24,011 nucleotides of DNA, from positions 1 through 24,011 of IMG/VR virus record IMGVR_UViG_3300025889_000938, one strand, 5' to 3'. The notes beneath the pieces are model-generated. The model made no database searches. It saw nothing but the letters and a program-made list of their open reading frames with translations, and was not told the origin of the DNA. Of the stretch, positions 6,357 through 13,380 are shown one piece after another. Position numbers and translations under genes: made by a program. The stretch is from a virus. The stretch's first letter is position 1. Each line of letters starts with the position of its first letter.

Positions 6357-7919
6357 TTAAAAGTTAAGCACATCGTACTCCGCTATAACCTTAACATATT
6401 CCTTGTTGTTTTTCAAGCTTTTATGTATGGGTTCCGCGTAAGTCATTGCTATCACGTCACCGCCGTCAGGAGACTTCACGCCACGGGACTTCATATCCTT
6501 CTTGGACTCAAGCTGGAGTGCGCCCTTGGGGTTGTTGTAGTGGTATCCAGGAGCCATGAGGTCTGCCGCCAACTCGTCCTCGTTCGGAATCTCGTAGTCG
6601 CCGTCCTCCATATCGGCCTTCATGCGACCCCAGCACTGCGCCCTCAGATTTAAATACTTCGGGTTGCCGTTGTGATCCATGTCGGTGGACTTACCAGCAA
6701 AATTCACCGGCCTCACGATATGGCCGTAGCCCCAGTGCTTCAACGCCGAGTATACACCAGCACCGATACCGATGACATCAACAAACATACGGTCCAGCTT
6801 GTGTTTATTGATATAGTCCACGCATATCTGGGCAACCTCGGTCGGGTCTTTGTCGTTGTAGTACACGACCTCCTTGACGCGCTTACCGATACGGAACCCG
6901 ATACCTGTGCGGTCGCCCGTCCACGCAGGGTCACACGCGCCAATCGCAGGCAGGTCCATATCCAGCAAGTCAGGCTTCGGGATGCGGACCTTCGAGATTA
7001 GTTCAGGTCCAATATACGACTCGTCACCAGAGGTCTGGAACGCCTCGTGGATGTCCGCAGGATACTCCTGCTTGAACCGCCACTCAGAACCCAACTCAGC
7101 CGTCTTGAGGTAACGCCAATACATCTGCGCCCTCGTCAGGTCGTGACGGTCGGCGTAGTCCTGATCCTCCTTGCGAATCTCCCAGTCGTCCGGCGGTGTG
7201 TGCGTGTACTCTTCCTGCCAGAACCAGGGCGTGAAGATTACCTGATACTCGCTCTTGCCCTCAAGGGCTTCCATGCACATATCGTAGAACTTGCCCGTCA
7301 TCCCGTTGGCCGTGGACTCCAGCACAATCTCGGTGCCAAGCCCCATGTCACCCGTAGGAATAGACTGCATGACACCCATGAAGTGGATATCGGCATACGC
7401 CCAGTACGCGACCTCGGACCCGTGGAAGTATTGGATCGTGGAGCCACGACCCACATCTTTCGCGCCTGCCGTACCCACCGTGTATGTGCTGTCAATCTTG
7501 GAGAAGCGAAGTTCCGTCGTGGATGCCGCGTCAGTCTGGACCTTGAAGAGATCGTCGCAGTGCTTATGGTATCGGTGCGTAATACCAAACAGCTTCTTAG
7601 TGGTGTCCTGGGCGTGTGACAGGATGAAGGCGTTCTTCGCCTTGGACATCGTGATGCGCCAGTAGTAGCGACCCGCCGTGTATGTGGAGCAGCCCTGCTG
7701 ACGCGCCTTGACCACCAACGCACGAACGCGACCCGTGCGTTGTAGCTGCTCCTCAATCTTGGAGTGGATGTACAACTGGGCCGCGTTCAGTTTGAACGGC
7801 TCAATCCTGCCGTCCTTTGTCGCTATCTTGAGATTCTTCTCTGCGTAGAACGGGAAGTCCTCCGCCATACGCTTGCGAAGGGCAAACTCACCAGGGAATT
7901 TTTCCTTGGGTTTAGCCAT
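6357..7919 (-). CDS. terL: Terminase large subunit
   Basis: 520 residues from ATG 7919. The ATPase half shows a variant Walker A, KARQQGCST (71-79), a Walker B-type strand ending in E169 (TIQYFHGSE) and the coupling motif STANG (202-206). The C-terminal RNase H-like nuclease shows acidic residues in ACDPAW (D330), MFVDVIG (D381) and GDVIAM (D488). It is the packaging motor and genome-cutting enzyme docking on the portal. An in-frame upstream extension exists, but it overlaps the preceding gene deeply and is basic and low-complexity, so it was not used. Confidence 0.95.
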   Translation of the reverse strand: MAKPKEKFPGEFALRKRMAEDFPFYAEKNLKIATKDGRIEPFKLNAAQLYIHSKIEEQLQRTGRVRALVVKARQQGCSTYTAGRYYWRITMSKAKNAFILSHAQDTTKKLFGITHRYHKHCDDLFKVQTDAASTTELRFSKIDSTYTVGTAGAKDVGRGSTIQYFHGSEVAYWAYADIHFMGVMQSIPTGDMGLGTEIVLESTANGMTGKFYDMCMEALEGKSEYQVIFTPWFWQEEYTHTPPDDWEIRKEDQDYADRHDLTRAQMYWRYLKTAELGSEWRFKQEYPADIHEAFQTSGDESYIGPELISKVRIPKPDLLDMDLPAIGACDPAWTGDRTGIGFRIGKRVKEVVYYNDKDPTEVAQICVDYINKHKLDRMFVDVIGIGAGVYSALKHWGYGHIVRPVNFAGKSTDMDHNGNPKYLNLRAQCWGRMKADMEDGDYEIPNEDELAADLMAPGYHYNNPKGALQLESKKDMKSRGVKSPDGGDVIAMTYAEPIHKSLKNNKEYVKVIAEYDVLNF

Positions 7920-8112
7920 GCAGATTGTCTTTGAACTTCTCGATTGCCTTCGATGTGTCCATCTTAAACTCGCGAACCTCACGGGCGATCTCGGCGTACA
8001 GAGTACGCATGTCGTTCGTCACAGAGTTGCGCTCCCAGTTCATCCCAAGGATAAACCCAACAATAAGACCACCGCCACACCCACACAAAACCAAAATAAT
8101 GTTATCCAGCAT
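7912..8112 (-). CDS. Small N-terminally anchored membrane protein, 66 aa
   Basis: Residues 3-23 (NIILVLCGCGGGLIVGFILG) form one Gly-rich membrane segment after a one-charge N-terminus. A charged helical tail follows (ARDEV-type: AEIAREVREFKMDTSKAIEKFKD). Such an anchor plus coiled-coil layout is seen in phage i-spanins (Rz) and other small membrane proteins, but there is no lysis neighbour to support that. The start ATG (8110-8112) lies within the end of the zinc-finger gene, and its end overlaps the terminase start. Confidence 0.65.
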   Translation of the reverse strand: MLDNIILVLCGCGGGLIVGFILGMNWERNSVTNDMRTLYAEIAREVREFKMDTSKAIEKFKDNLHG

Positions 8113-8380
8113 TTTCTTTTTCCTTCCGCTCTTCGCGGCGTTGTTTTCGTATAGCCTTCCACTTCGGGGAAGAGCAATACTTCTTGTTATATGCGGCATC
8201 CCGTAAGCTGCGGCACTTCTCGCTACAGTACTTCGGCGGCCTACCCACCGATGACTCAAGACGTTTGATGCGACCGCACCAGCTGCACTTTATCTCAATC
8301 AGGTTCCTGCGCGTGAACTGCGTCTTGACATCCATGATGCCAGCAACCGAAATGCGCGGGATCTCTTTAACCTTTTTCAT
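8102..8380 (-). CDS. Small zinc-finger protein, 92 aa
   Basis: A central IKCSWCGRIKRLE ... KYCSEKCR gives a C-x2-C-x(~17)-C-x3-C zinc-binding knuckle, followed by a strongly basic tail (RKQRREERKEKE). It probably binds nucleic acid. The start at 8380 has AGG upstream. It overlaps both the gene before (stop 8367) and the gene after. Lying next to terL, it could be a packaging partner such as a small terminase-like protein, but the sequence alone does not show this. Confidence 0.65.
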   Translation of the reverse strand: MKKVKEIPRISVAGIMDVKTQFTRRNLIEIKCSWCGRIKRLESSVGRPPKYCSEKCRSLRDAAYNKKYCSSPKWKAIRKQRREERKEKENAG

Positions 8381-8531
8381 GGTACCTGTTAACAATCTCT
8401 TGAGCCTGAATCATGCGCGACACCAGATTGTCACGCTCTTCCTCGATATCCGACAACCGCTGTGTGACTGCTACCAACTCGCGGTACGCGGCCAACACAT
8501 CGAGCGACGGCCTTTTGATAGTGGCTTCCAT
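8367..8531 (-). CDS. Small helical protein, 54 aa
   Basis: The peptide begins MEATIKRPSLDVLAAYREL. It is predicted to be almost all helix, with a heptad-like AVTQRLSDIEEERDNLVSR and ending NRYHEKG, i.e. a short coiled coil. The ribosome site GGGGGG lies just before the ATG at 8531. It overlaps the zinc-finger gene start by 14 bases. Function unknown; a small packaging factor is possible from position. Confidence 0.65.
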   Translation of the reverse strand: MEATIKRPSLDVLAAYRELVAVTQRLSDIEEERDNLVSRMIQAQEIVNRYHEKG

Positions 8532-8547
8532 CTATTCCCCCCAATCG

Positions 8548-9777
8548 TTACTGTTGATATGTTATAAGACTGAATCTTCCCGTGACTACAGTATTGTCTT
8601 TGTCTGTGTCCGCAACAAAGTACAGGACGTCTGTTGGGTTTAGCGTGAAGCCAAGTGGGTCTCCAACAGACTCTGTATTCTCAACAGCCGTGTCGATATT
8701 CATTCTGAAAACTTCAAAGCGTGTGTCGATACCACGATTATAAACGTAACCTTTAACATTCACAATAGGATTGCCACCAGAGGTTTTGTTTATATTCATC
8801 CATAACCATCTTGCGTTTGCCGTTCTGTTACTAGCGACAAAGAACATCAACTGCTGTGTGACGCTCTGTTCAGCGGGGATAAATGCCTGCACAGTACCGG
8901 AGGTGGTCGCCGTGATGGTTATGTTGCTGGCATTGAATGTGTCGCCACCATTAGCCGATACCACGCAACGGTTGATTCCATACCCGCTAAACGACGTGGT
9001 GTCTGTGCCATCTGTTCCAAGTGTGTGTGTCGCGATAGCATCCAACCCGTCGCTGTCGATATAGTAAAACGTAAGTTGCGTTGCACCAGTTGTGCCAGCA
9101 CCATCAGTCGACCCGCCGCCCGTGCCATCATACGCGATATCAAACGTCTCAGCAGATGTCAGTGGGGTGAACGACGTTGCCGATGAAGCCCATATCGGAA
9201 CCTCGCCAGAGGCGGCGGCAATACCTGGGTTGTATCCAAACTTGTTGAACTTGCTGACACCAGAGCGCAGACCGCGAGCCACCTCGTCGTAGAAGTCGTT
9301 GCCGCGCACAGAAACCGCGTCAGCGTCAAGACCGATACTCTGGTTGAGCGGTGAACTGATCGGGAGGAAGGATGAGCCGAAGTATGTGTACAGACGGAAC
9401 GTGGACTGCGCCGAGGAGCCGTTGACATACCGCGCACGGAAGTAACGGCCACCCTTGACGGCAGTATGGAACTCAGGTACACCCGCAGCACACGCATACC
9501 CAGCGGTCGGAAACGCATGCCAGTTCGTTCCGTCAACCGACCAATCAAAGTACAGTGTGCCAGAAACGTCGGCGTATGAGTAGACCATAACGCACGGCTC
9601 AGAGTTCTGCTCGCCGGTGCCCGTGTAAGTAGCTTCGCTCGATAGTGGAGTCGTCGTAATGTTTCCCGTGGACTCGGAACCGGAGGTCATCGTGACGTGG
9701 AGCGGCGTATCTGCGCTGATATGCCCGCGATTGTGTGCGTTGAGATAGTCTATTTTATTTGAATCGTTGTATGCCAT
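8548..9777 (-). CDS. Putative virion fibre/receptor-type structural protein, 409 aa
   Basis: Residues about 65-130 contain SGTLYFDWSVDGTNWHAFP followed by GGRYFRARYVNGSSAQSTFR. This 'W-S-x-DG-x-x-W ... aRY-x-R-x-x-Y-x-NG' pattern is common in phage tail and fibre proteins with a beta-sandwich. The rest is Thr/Ser/Gly-rich and beta-rich with no trimerisation motif I can name. It has its own strong promoter (9785-9813), fitting an abundant virion protein. The ATG at 9777 has no ribosome site close to it. A TTG at 9813 would add twelve residues but overlaps the preceding gene and the -35 box. Confidence 0.7.
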   Translation of the reverse strand: MAYNDSNKIDYLNAHNRGHISADTPLHVTMTSGSESTGNITTTPLSSEATYTGTGEQNSEPCVMVYSYADVSGTLYFDWSVDGTNWHAFPTAGYACAAGVPEFHTAVKGGRYFRARYVNGSSAQSTFRLYTYFGSSFLPISSPLNQSIGLDADAVSVRGNDFYDEVARGLRSGVSKFNKFGYNPGIAAASGEVPIWASSATSFTPLTSAETFDIAYDGTGGGSTDGAGTTGATQLTFYYIDSDGLDAIATHTLGTDGTDTTSFSGYGINRCVVSANGGDTFNASNITITATTSGTVQAFIPAEQSVTQQLMFFVASNRTANARWLWMNINKTSGGNPIVNVKGYVYNRGIDTRFEVFRMNIDTAVENTESVGDPLGFTLNPTDVLYFVADTDKDNTVVTGRFSLITYQQ

Positions 9778-9784
9778 GGTGCTG

Positions 9785-9813
9785 ATTATACCATCCTGTA
9801 CCTTATTTTTCAA
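9785..9813 (-). promoter_or_regulatory. Strong sigma70-type promoter for the fibre-like gene
   Basis: On the minus strand TTGAAA (9808-9813), exactly 17 bases, then a perfect TATAAT (9785-9790). The -10 box ends eight bases before the ATG at 9777, so the expected start point falls on or next to the start codon. The -35 box lies inside the last codons of the preceding gene. Confidence 0.75.
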
Positions 9814-10126
9814 CCACTGTAGACTCTGGGTATTTATCTATAATCAATAAATCTGATGTAGATACGGAACCACTACTTCCATCGTGCTTATAGTATTCAA
9901 CAACGGTCTTGTATTTATACCTCCGTGTGGTGATCTTATCTATACCCTCTATAAGTATGTCATCAGATGGAATCCTGAGTATATAATCAAAATCAAGGTA
10001 TTCGTAAGATATTGAACTGCTGTGACTTATACTCTTGAAAGCAAAGGAAATAACCCAACACATTACGCATACCATGAATAGCGACACAACCATGTTTACT
10101 ATTTTTCTAATTTTATTTTCATTCAT
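9803..10126 (-). CDS. Small membrane-anchored protein, 107 aa
   Basis: A basic N-terminus (NENKIRKIVN) is followed by a membrane segment (residues about 12-30, VVSLFMVCVMCWVISFAF) and a hydrophilic C-terminal domain of about 75 residues with many Tyr, Ser and Lys (TTRRYKYKTVVEYY). That predicts an N-in, C-out topology or an uncleaved anchor. It is notably AT-richer than its neighbours, perhaps recently acquired. I chose ATG 10126 with AAGGTG upstream; a GTG at 10132 overlapping the prior stop is also possible. Function unknown; a spanin-like or exclusion role cannot be judged. Confidence 0.65.
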   Translation of the reverse strand: MNENKIRKIVNMVVSLFMVCVMCWVISFAFKSISHSSSISYEYLDFDYILRIPSDDILIEGIDKITTRRYKYKTVVEYYKHDGSSGSVSTSDLLIIDKYPESTVVEK

Positions 10127-10128
10127 AA

Positions 10129-10788
10129 TCACACCTTATTTTCCAGCTTCATTGGGTAAATTGTCGCCAGTTCACCGCCATCAATAATCGCGCATGACAC
10201 AAACGGTCGTTGGTGGTGTTTGGCATACTGGAAGGCGTAATGATGAAAGTCGTAGCCGACACCGACCTGGACAGCAAATAGCCTTTTGTCGGCACCAGCA
10301 AAGTGCTGAACGTAAGCAACAGTATGGTGATGCCCCTGAACAACAGACTTAAACTCTCGCTGTGCGCGAACATGGGCTTTGGGGCCGTCACCATGACAAT
10401 AAATCACATCATCAATCTCAAATGAATCTCCCCACTCCCATCTTGGTGTACCAAGCACATCATTGTAGTGCTTAATCCATACTGATGGAACACCGCCATC
10501 AAATGCTTTTCTTGCAATTATTCTATCGTGGTTGCCTATACAGACCTTCGCGTCCGGGAATGCCTTATACCACGGCTTAAGCTGCTCAATTGCTAATCTC
10601 AGTTCATCACCGGCACCATGACCATTGGGGTCAGATGTGTGAAATGACGCTGCACAGTTGTCAACAACATCGCCAATCATCACCACTTGGTCACACCTAT
10701 ACTTTCGTTTCTTCTCTTTACAGAAGTCGAGAAAGCCATCCATAATGAATGGGGCATGAAGATCAGGGATCACTAGAACTTTACTCAT
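10129..10788 (-). CDS. Calcineurin-like metallophosphoesterase
   Basis: 219 residues carrying the metal-binding motifs in order: IPDLH (D9, H11), GDVVD (39-43), GNHD (85-88), CHGD (131-134) and GHHH (152-155). The family hydrolyses phosphomono- or diesters with a dinuclear metal centre. Phage members have been tied to nucleotide or RNA-end processing, but substrate cannot be told here. The length fits a single-domain enzyme. AGGAGG lies seven bases before the ATG at 10788. It follows a 75-residue unknown gene by one base. Confidence 0.88.
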   Translation of the reverse strand: MSKVLVIPDLHAPFIMDGFLDFCKEKKRKYRCDQVVMIGDVVDNCAASFHTSDPNGHGAGDELRLAIEQLKPWYKAFPDAKVCIGNHDRIIARKAFDGGVPSVWIKHYNDVLGTPRWEWGDSFEIDDVIYCHGDGPKAHVRAQREFKSVVQGHHHTVAYVQHFAGADKRLFAVQVGVGYDFHHYAFQYAKHHQRPFVSCAIIDGGELATIYPMKLENKV

Positions 10789-10789
10789 T

Positions 10790-11017
10790 TTAATCCTCCT
10801 TTACCTTTATGACAGAGATGGTTATGCTATCCTCTTTGCCGCGTGTGCGGCTTACCCCGTGAGTCACGCCGATCCATTCACCCTTCATATTCACCACCTC
10901 ACGGACGATAGTAGCAACACAACGCGCCTGGGATTCCGTGAATAACTCACCCTTGTTTATGTATGATACCGAGAACCCGTCGCCATCACGAACACCAAGT
11001 TTCTGTCTATCACCCAT
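10790..11017 (-). CDS. Hypothetical protein, 75 aa
   Basis: No known family. MGDRQKLGVRDGDGFSVSYI begins a probably beta-rich small protein with a helix FTESQARCVATIVREVVNM and a C-terminal strand (SITISVIKVKED). The ATG at 11017 has AGGGGG seven bases upstream. Two GTG codons immediately before it are weaker alternatives. It is followed closely by the phosphoesterase gene, with which it is probably cotranscribed. Confidence 0.6.
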   Translation of the reverse strand: MGDRQKLGVRDGDGFSVSYINKGELFTESQARCVATIVREVVNMKGEWIGVTHGVSRTRGKEDSITISVIKVKED

Positions 11018-11028
11018 CACCACACCCC

Positions 11029-11295
11029 CTAACTAGTCAATGAACAGAACCCACGCTCTGGCTCAATCTGGTATAACATGCTAATCGTCTCACCACAATC
11101 GCTCTCAGCAACAAACACTGCGACAAGCGGAGAGCAGCGCATGTTGTGCATGGTGAAGACATCTATTGTTTTCACAATAAATACAACCCCATCTTTCACA
11201 TTAAATACAATCCCATCATAGTCCTCAATCACATCACCAACACAATACGGAAGCTTGTGCTTTACTGATAGCGCGTCGAAGTGATCGTTATCCAT
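11029..11295 (-). CDS. Hypothetical protein, 88 aa
   Basis: MDNDHFDALSVKHKLPYCVG opens a small acidic, beta-rich protein (DGIVFNVKDGVVFIVKTI). The repeated 'V-x-D/K-DG-V-V-F' strands suggest an SH3-like barrel, which is inference only. The start ATG (11293-11295) lies within the last codons of the metallopeptidase-like gene (overlap of eight bases). Longer in-frame readings upstream are antisense-like, Arg/Ser-rich and overlap the neighbour almost fully, so I rejected them. Confidence 0.6.
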   Translation of the reverse strand: MDNDHFDALSVKHKLPYCVGDVIEDYDGIVFNVKDGVVFIVKTIDVFTMHNMRCSPLVAVFVAESDCGETISMLYQIEPERGFCSLTS

Positions 11296-11641
11296 TCTTC
11301 TTCCTCCACAGGTCCACCATCTCGTCTGCCTTGCGCTGACACGCCTTCTCGCTGGCACCGGTCGAGTGCCACAACTCGTGCGAGAACGCCTTGACCCACT
11401 CCTCAGCCTCCGCTGCCCGACCACTGGTTGTCGGCGAAAACTTCGACACAGCAACACGAATCTTGTCGCCCCACCCGTAGTACCGAGTCCAACGACCGCG
11501 CCAGCTGCAACACTTGCTGCGCGTCTTACAGACCAACAACCGAATCGCGTCGTCGCGGACACCCATCTGGCGACGACACCAATGGAAGTGCTTAAGCACA
11601 TACTCGTCGCTGCGGTGCGACTTGTTCTTGAGTTCCATCAT
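11288..11641 (-). CDS. Putative small zinc metallopeptidase (HExxH protein), 117 aa
   Basis: The segment EEWVKAFSHELWHSTGASEK contains the zinc metallopeptidase motif HELWH (88-92), with E98 and E107 available downstream as possible third ligands. The HExxH motif near the C-terminal end of a small protein, with A/F before it, resembles SprT-like or ImmA/IrrE-like domains, but the overall fold cannot be proven. The N-terminal half is basic with Cys/Trp residues (CCSWRGRWTRYYGWGD). The start ATG at 11641 overlaps the preceding stop as ATGA. Possible targets include host regulators or virion proteins; unknown. Confidence 0.65.
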   Translation of the reverse strand: MMELKNKSHRSDEYVLKHFHWCRRQMGVRDDAIRLLVCKTRSKCCSWRGRWTRYYGWGDKIRVAVSKFSPTTSGRAAEAEEWVKAFSHELWHSTGASEKACQRKADEMVDLWRKKNG

Positions 11642-12024
11642 TCGTCGCCCTCCGCAAGCGTTTTGCCGATCTCGTGCCAACGCGACATGCCGTCGTCCTC
11701 CTTCTCCTCCTCGACTTCGTCCTTCGGTGTGGAGATAGACTTGTCGATGATCTTGTTTATCAGCGACAACCGAGCCTGCTGGCTCAGCATCTCGTCGCTC
11801 TCGATGATCTCACCCTCCGTAGACACGAAGTACTCGCGACCCGTCAACGCCATACGCACCACCAACTCGAGAAGGCCGGAGTCCAGGATGTTACGGCGCA
11901 ATACCGCCACCGTCAGCTTGTTGCCGCGATTGATCTCCGCGACCTCGGCAGCATCGTTCTTGCCGATAGCGATAACGCCCGTCTCGGCTGCCATCACAGG
12001 TGGATCTTTTTTCTTTCTAGCCAT
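11638..12024 (-). CDS. Hypothetical protein, 128 aa (possible small terminase-type)
   Basis: Basic N-terminus (MARKKKD), a central helical region (AEINRGNKLTVAVLRRNILD; LLELVVRMALTGREYF; SQQARLSLINKIIDKSI) and a highly acidic tail (KDEVEEEKEDD). A DNA-binding helical core with an acidic C-terminus fits small terminases in size and style, but no signature confirms it, and the gene lies far from terL. AAGGAAA precedes the ATG at 12024. It leads into the metallopeptidase-like gene by ATGA overlap. Confidence 0.65.
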   Translation of the reverse strand: MARKKKDPPVMAAETGVIAIGKNDAAEVAEINRGNKLTVAVLRRNILDSGLLELVVRMALTGREYFVSTEGEIIESDEMLSQQARLSLINKIIDKSISTPKDEVEEEKEDDGMSRWHEIGKTLAEGDE

Positions 12025-12033
12025 TGGGTTTCC

Positions 12034-12183
12034 TTATTTCTCAATCATCCAACCACGACCCCACAGAATGAAGTAGTGGTTCATACACTCAAGTGAGCAG
12101 CAACGGTCGCGCTCAGGGTGTTGCGCCCCCAAATAGAAGTCGAGTTCGCGCATCTTGAAGCCGCAGTTCGCGCAGTTGCTCAT
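12034..12183 (-). CDS. Tiny zinc-finger-like protein, 49 aa
   Basis: MSNCANCGFKMRE ... DRCCSLECMNHYF gives C-x2-C (residues 4 and 7) and C-x3-C (29 or 30 to 34), a treble-clef-like zinc knuckle common in small phage proteins. The start ATG (12181-12183) has AGGAGGCACC eight bases upstream. It lies eight bases after the previous stop. Role unknown; nucleic-acid or protein binding is likely for the family type. Confidence 0.65.
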   Translation of the reverse strand: MSNCANCGFKMRELDFYLGAQHPERDRCCSLECMNHYFILWGRGWMIEK

Positions 12184-12191
12184 GGTGCCTC

Positions 12192-12350
12192 CTAGTGCTT
12201 CACGGCGAACTCTACGCCGTAGTCGTCCTCGTCGTCCTCAAGAATCTCCATGTCCTCGCCCGACAACGGTGGTGGGCATACGCCCATCATCGACAACCAC
12301 ATCGCCTGTTTCCACGGCTCAATTGCTGAGTTGAGGTCGTATCTAATCAT
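12192..12350 (-). CDS. Hypothetical acidic protein, 52 aa
   Basis: A short amphipathic N-terminal half (SAIEPWKQAMWLSMMG) and an acidic run (EDMEILEDDEDDYG). No family. The start overlaps the preceding stop (ATGA), which supports real translation. Small acidic phage proteins often act as DNA mimics or inhibitors, but there is no evidence for that here. Confidence 0.55.
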   Translation of the reverse strand: MIRYDLNSAIEPWKQAMWLSMMGVCPPPLSGEDMEILEDDEDDYGVEFAVKH

Positions 12351-12576
12351 ATCACTGGCTCCAGGCCACGGGATTCACAAAACTCAATAAACTCATCAAC
12401 CTCGCTTTGCTTTTCGACGTAGCTTGCTTTTTCAATACGCCTAGAAACATTGTCCTTATAATGACCATACATCGAGAGTAGTGTCGGGGAACCCGATATC
12501 GCATGATTTACCATCGTTTTATAGTGTGTGTACAACACAATGGAGTCACCATACTTAGTCTCAATCATATCACTGG
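12345..12576 (-). repeat. Duplicated 14-base gene junction
   Basis: The same 14 bases, CCAGTGATATGATT on the minus strand, occur at 12345-12358 and 12563-12576. Each carries the last codons (P-V-I-stop) of one gene and the ATGATT start of the next. The coding sequences between do not look related. Confidence 0.8.
12347..12568 (-). CDS. Hypothetical protein, 73 aa
   Basis: Contains a short beta start (SIVLYTHYKTMVNHA) and a helical charged end (EKQSEVDEFIEFCESRG). No family recognised. It starts and ends in ATGA overlaps with its neighbours. Its last codons and the junction are identical to those of the gene upstream (see repeat at 12345-12576). Relatively AT-rich. Confidence 0.6.
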   Translation of the reverse strand: MIETKYGDSIVLYTHYKTMVNHAISGSPTLLSMYGHYKDNVSRRIEKASYVEKQSEVDEFIEFCESRGLEPVI

Positions 12577-12744
12577 TCCCTCCACGCTAACAGCAGTCCG
12601 ATAATAGCTATAGTCAAAATATACAACTTCATGTATACCATCGGCGCGTATCCCAATATGGACCACATTCGACAACGGAATCCGAAGGAAGTCGTATTCG
12701 TAGTGGTCATCAACAACACAGTAGTGAAGTTCCAAGAATTCCAT
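12565..12744 (-). CDS. First gene of the leftward operon, hypothetical, 59 aa
   Basis: MEFLELHYCVVDDHYEYDFL followed by a beta-rich, Tyr-rich C-terminal part (VVHIGIRADGIHEVVYFDYSYY). No family. It is the first coding region after the leftward promoter; its ATG (12744) is about 20 bases after the predicted transcript start, and no good ribosome site is visible, so initiation may be weak or near-leaderless. It overlaps the next gene by ATGA. Confidence 0.55.
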   Translation of the reverse strand: MEFLELHYCVVDDHYEYDFLRIPLSNVVHIGIRADGIHEVVYFDYSYYRTAVSVEGPVI

Positions 12745-12770
12745 GATTTAGTGTACCATATTCTGCTGTG

Positions 12771-12799
12771 AGATTACCATGTGGCGGGGTGTTTGTCAA
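12771..12799 (-). promoter_or_regulatory. Leftward sigma70-type promoter
   Basis: TTGACA (12794-12799), 17-base spacer, TAATCT (12771-12776), read on the minus strand. Upstream is an A/T-rich stretch that could act as an UP element. The predicted start is near 12764, feeding the operon beginning at 12744. Confidence 0.8.
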
Positions 12800-13119
12800 G
12801 AAAAATAATGTCTGGCAAAAATATACCAAAAAATTATAGAAGTTTGGCGTTTTTTGACCTCGGTTTGTATGCCTCTTTACAGCGCGTCCGAGCATCGCCT
12901 CGCCCTCCCCTGGGGCTTCGTCGCTGAAGGTATAGATACGTCCTGGCTTATTGATAACCCATTCTCATATCGTAATATCACGACATATCGATATATCTAT
13001 TATGGACACCTGTGTCCAGGATTACGTTAGGCCGGTCACGCTACAGCCTGTAGCCGGTCGGCTGCCAGTGTATTGACAGAATTAATACTCAGTATTGACA
13101 ACTTTGTGGAAAAAACCGG
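12800..13119. promoter_or_regulatory. Divergent control region with palindromes and direct repeats
   Basis: No gene fits in this stretch. It contains an operator-like palindrome TGGACAC-CT-GTGTCCA (13003-13018), a second GCTACA-GCC-TGTAGC (13040-13054) flanked by direct GCCGGTC copies (13031-13037 and 13053-13059), an AT-rich segment with two CATATCG copies (12966 and 12984), and two GTATTGACA boxes (13070-13078, 13092-13100). AACTTTGTG occurs at 13100-13108 and again at 13132-13140. Binding sites for a repressor or activator of both promoters are likely. No repressor gene was seen. Confidence 0.6.
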
Positions 13120-13147
13120 TTGACTTGATGAAACTTTGTGTTAAACT
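13120..13147 (+). promoter_or_regulatory. Probable rightward early promoter
   Basis: TTGACT (13120-13125), 16-base spacer, TAAACT (13142-13147). The -10 is imperfect, so an activator may help. Two further TTGACA boxes upstream (13073, 13095) have no -10 partner. The first early gene starts at 13201. Confidence 0.5.
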
Positions 13148-13200
13148 CAGGGTATAACATACAACAAACACAACGGCCACAGGCCAGAAAAGAGGAAAAG

Positions 13201-13374
13201 ATGAACATGTATAGGAAAATCCACATATACTCAAACGCCAAATATTGCGGAACGATATCTAATGTGTCGCAAAACGATATAAACCGTCTATTGTCAAATG
13301 GTGGTGTTTTCTATAATAACGGTAGTAATATTGCTACGATAAGTTATGAACAATTATGGCAACTACCCCAATAA
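13201..13374 (+). CDS. First early gene, hypothetical, 57 aa
   Basis: MNMYRKIHIYSNAKYCGTIS and a short helix VSQNDINRLLSNGG, ending in SYEQLWQLPQ. No family. AGAGGAAAAG lies directly before ATG 13201; a short GGCC-ACA-GGCC hairpin sits upstream. An upstream in-frame reading would begin inside the promoter and was rejected. AT-richer than the replication genes. Early phage genes of this size often alter host functions, but nothing here shows that. Confidence 0.65.
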   Translation: MNMYRKIHIYSNAKYCGTISNVSQNDINRLLSNGGVFYNNGSNIATISYEQLWQLPQ

Positions 13375-13380
13375 AATAAT

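Noticed and set aside
11029-11601. Longer 190-codon version of the 88-residue protein
   Set aside because: The extra N-terminal part is Arg/Ser-rich, overlaps the metallopeptidase frame almost fully and has no ribosome site. The ATG at 11295 is better.
12710-12895. A 61-codon minus-strand frame across the leftward promoter
   Set aside because: It covers both promoter boxes, starts in the control region without a ribosome site and has no protein-like pattern beyond a short hydrophobic run.
13084-13100. TAATACTCAGTATTGAC resembles a T7-class RNA polymerase promoter
   Set aside because: It lacks the ACTATAG core and start Gs, no phage RNA polymerase gene is visible, and similar boxes at 14559 and 20215 look like sigma70 -35 elements.
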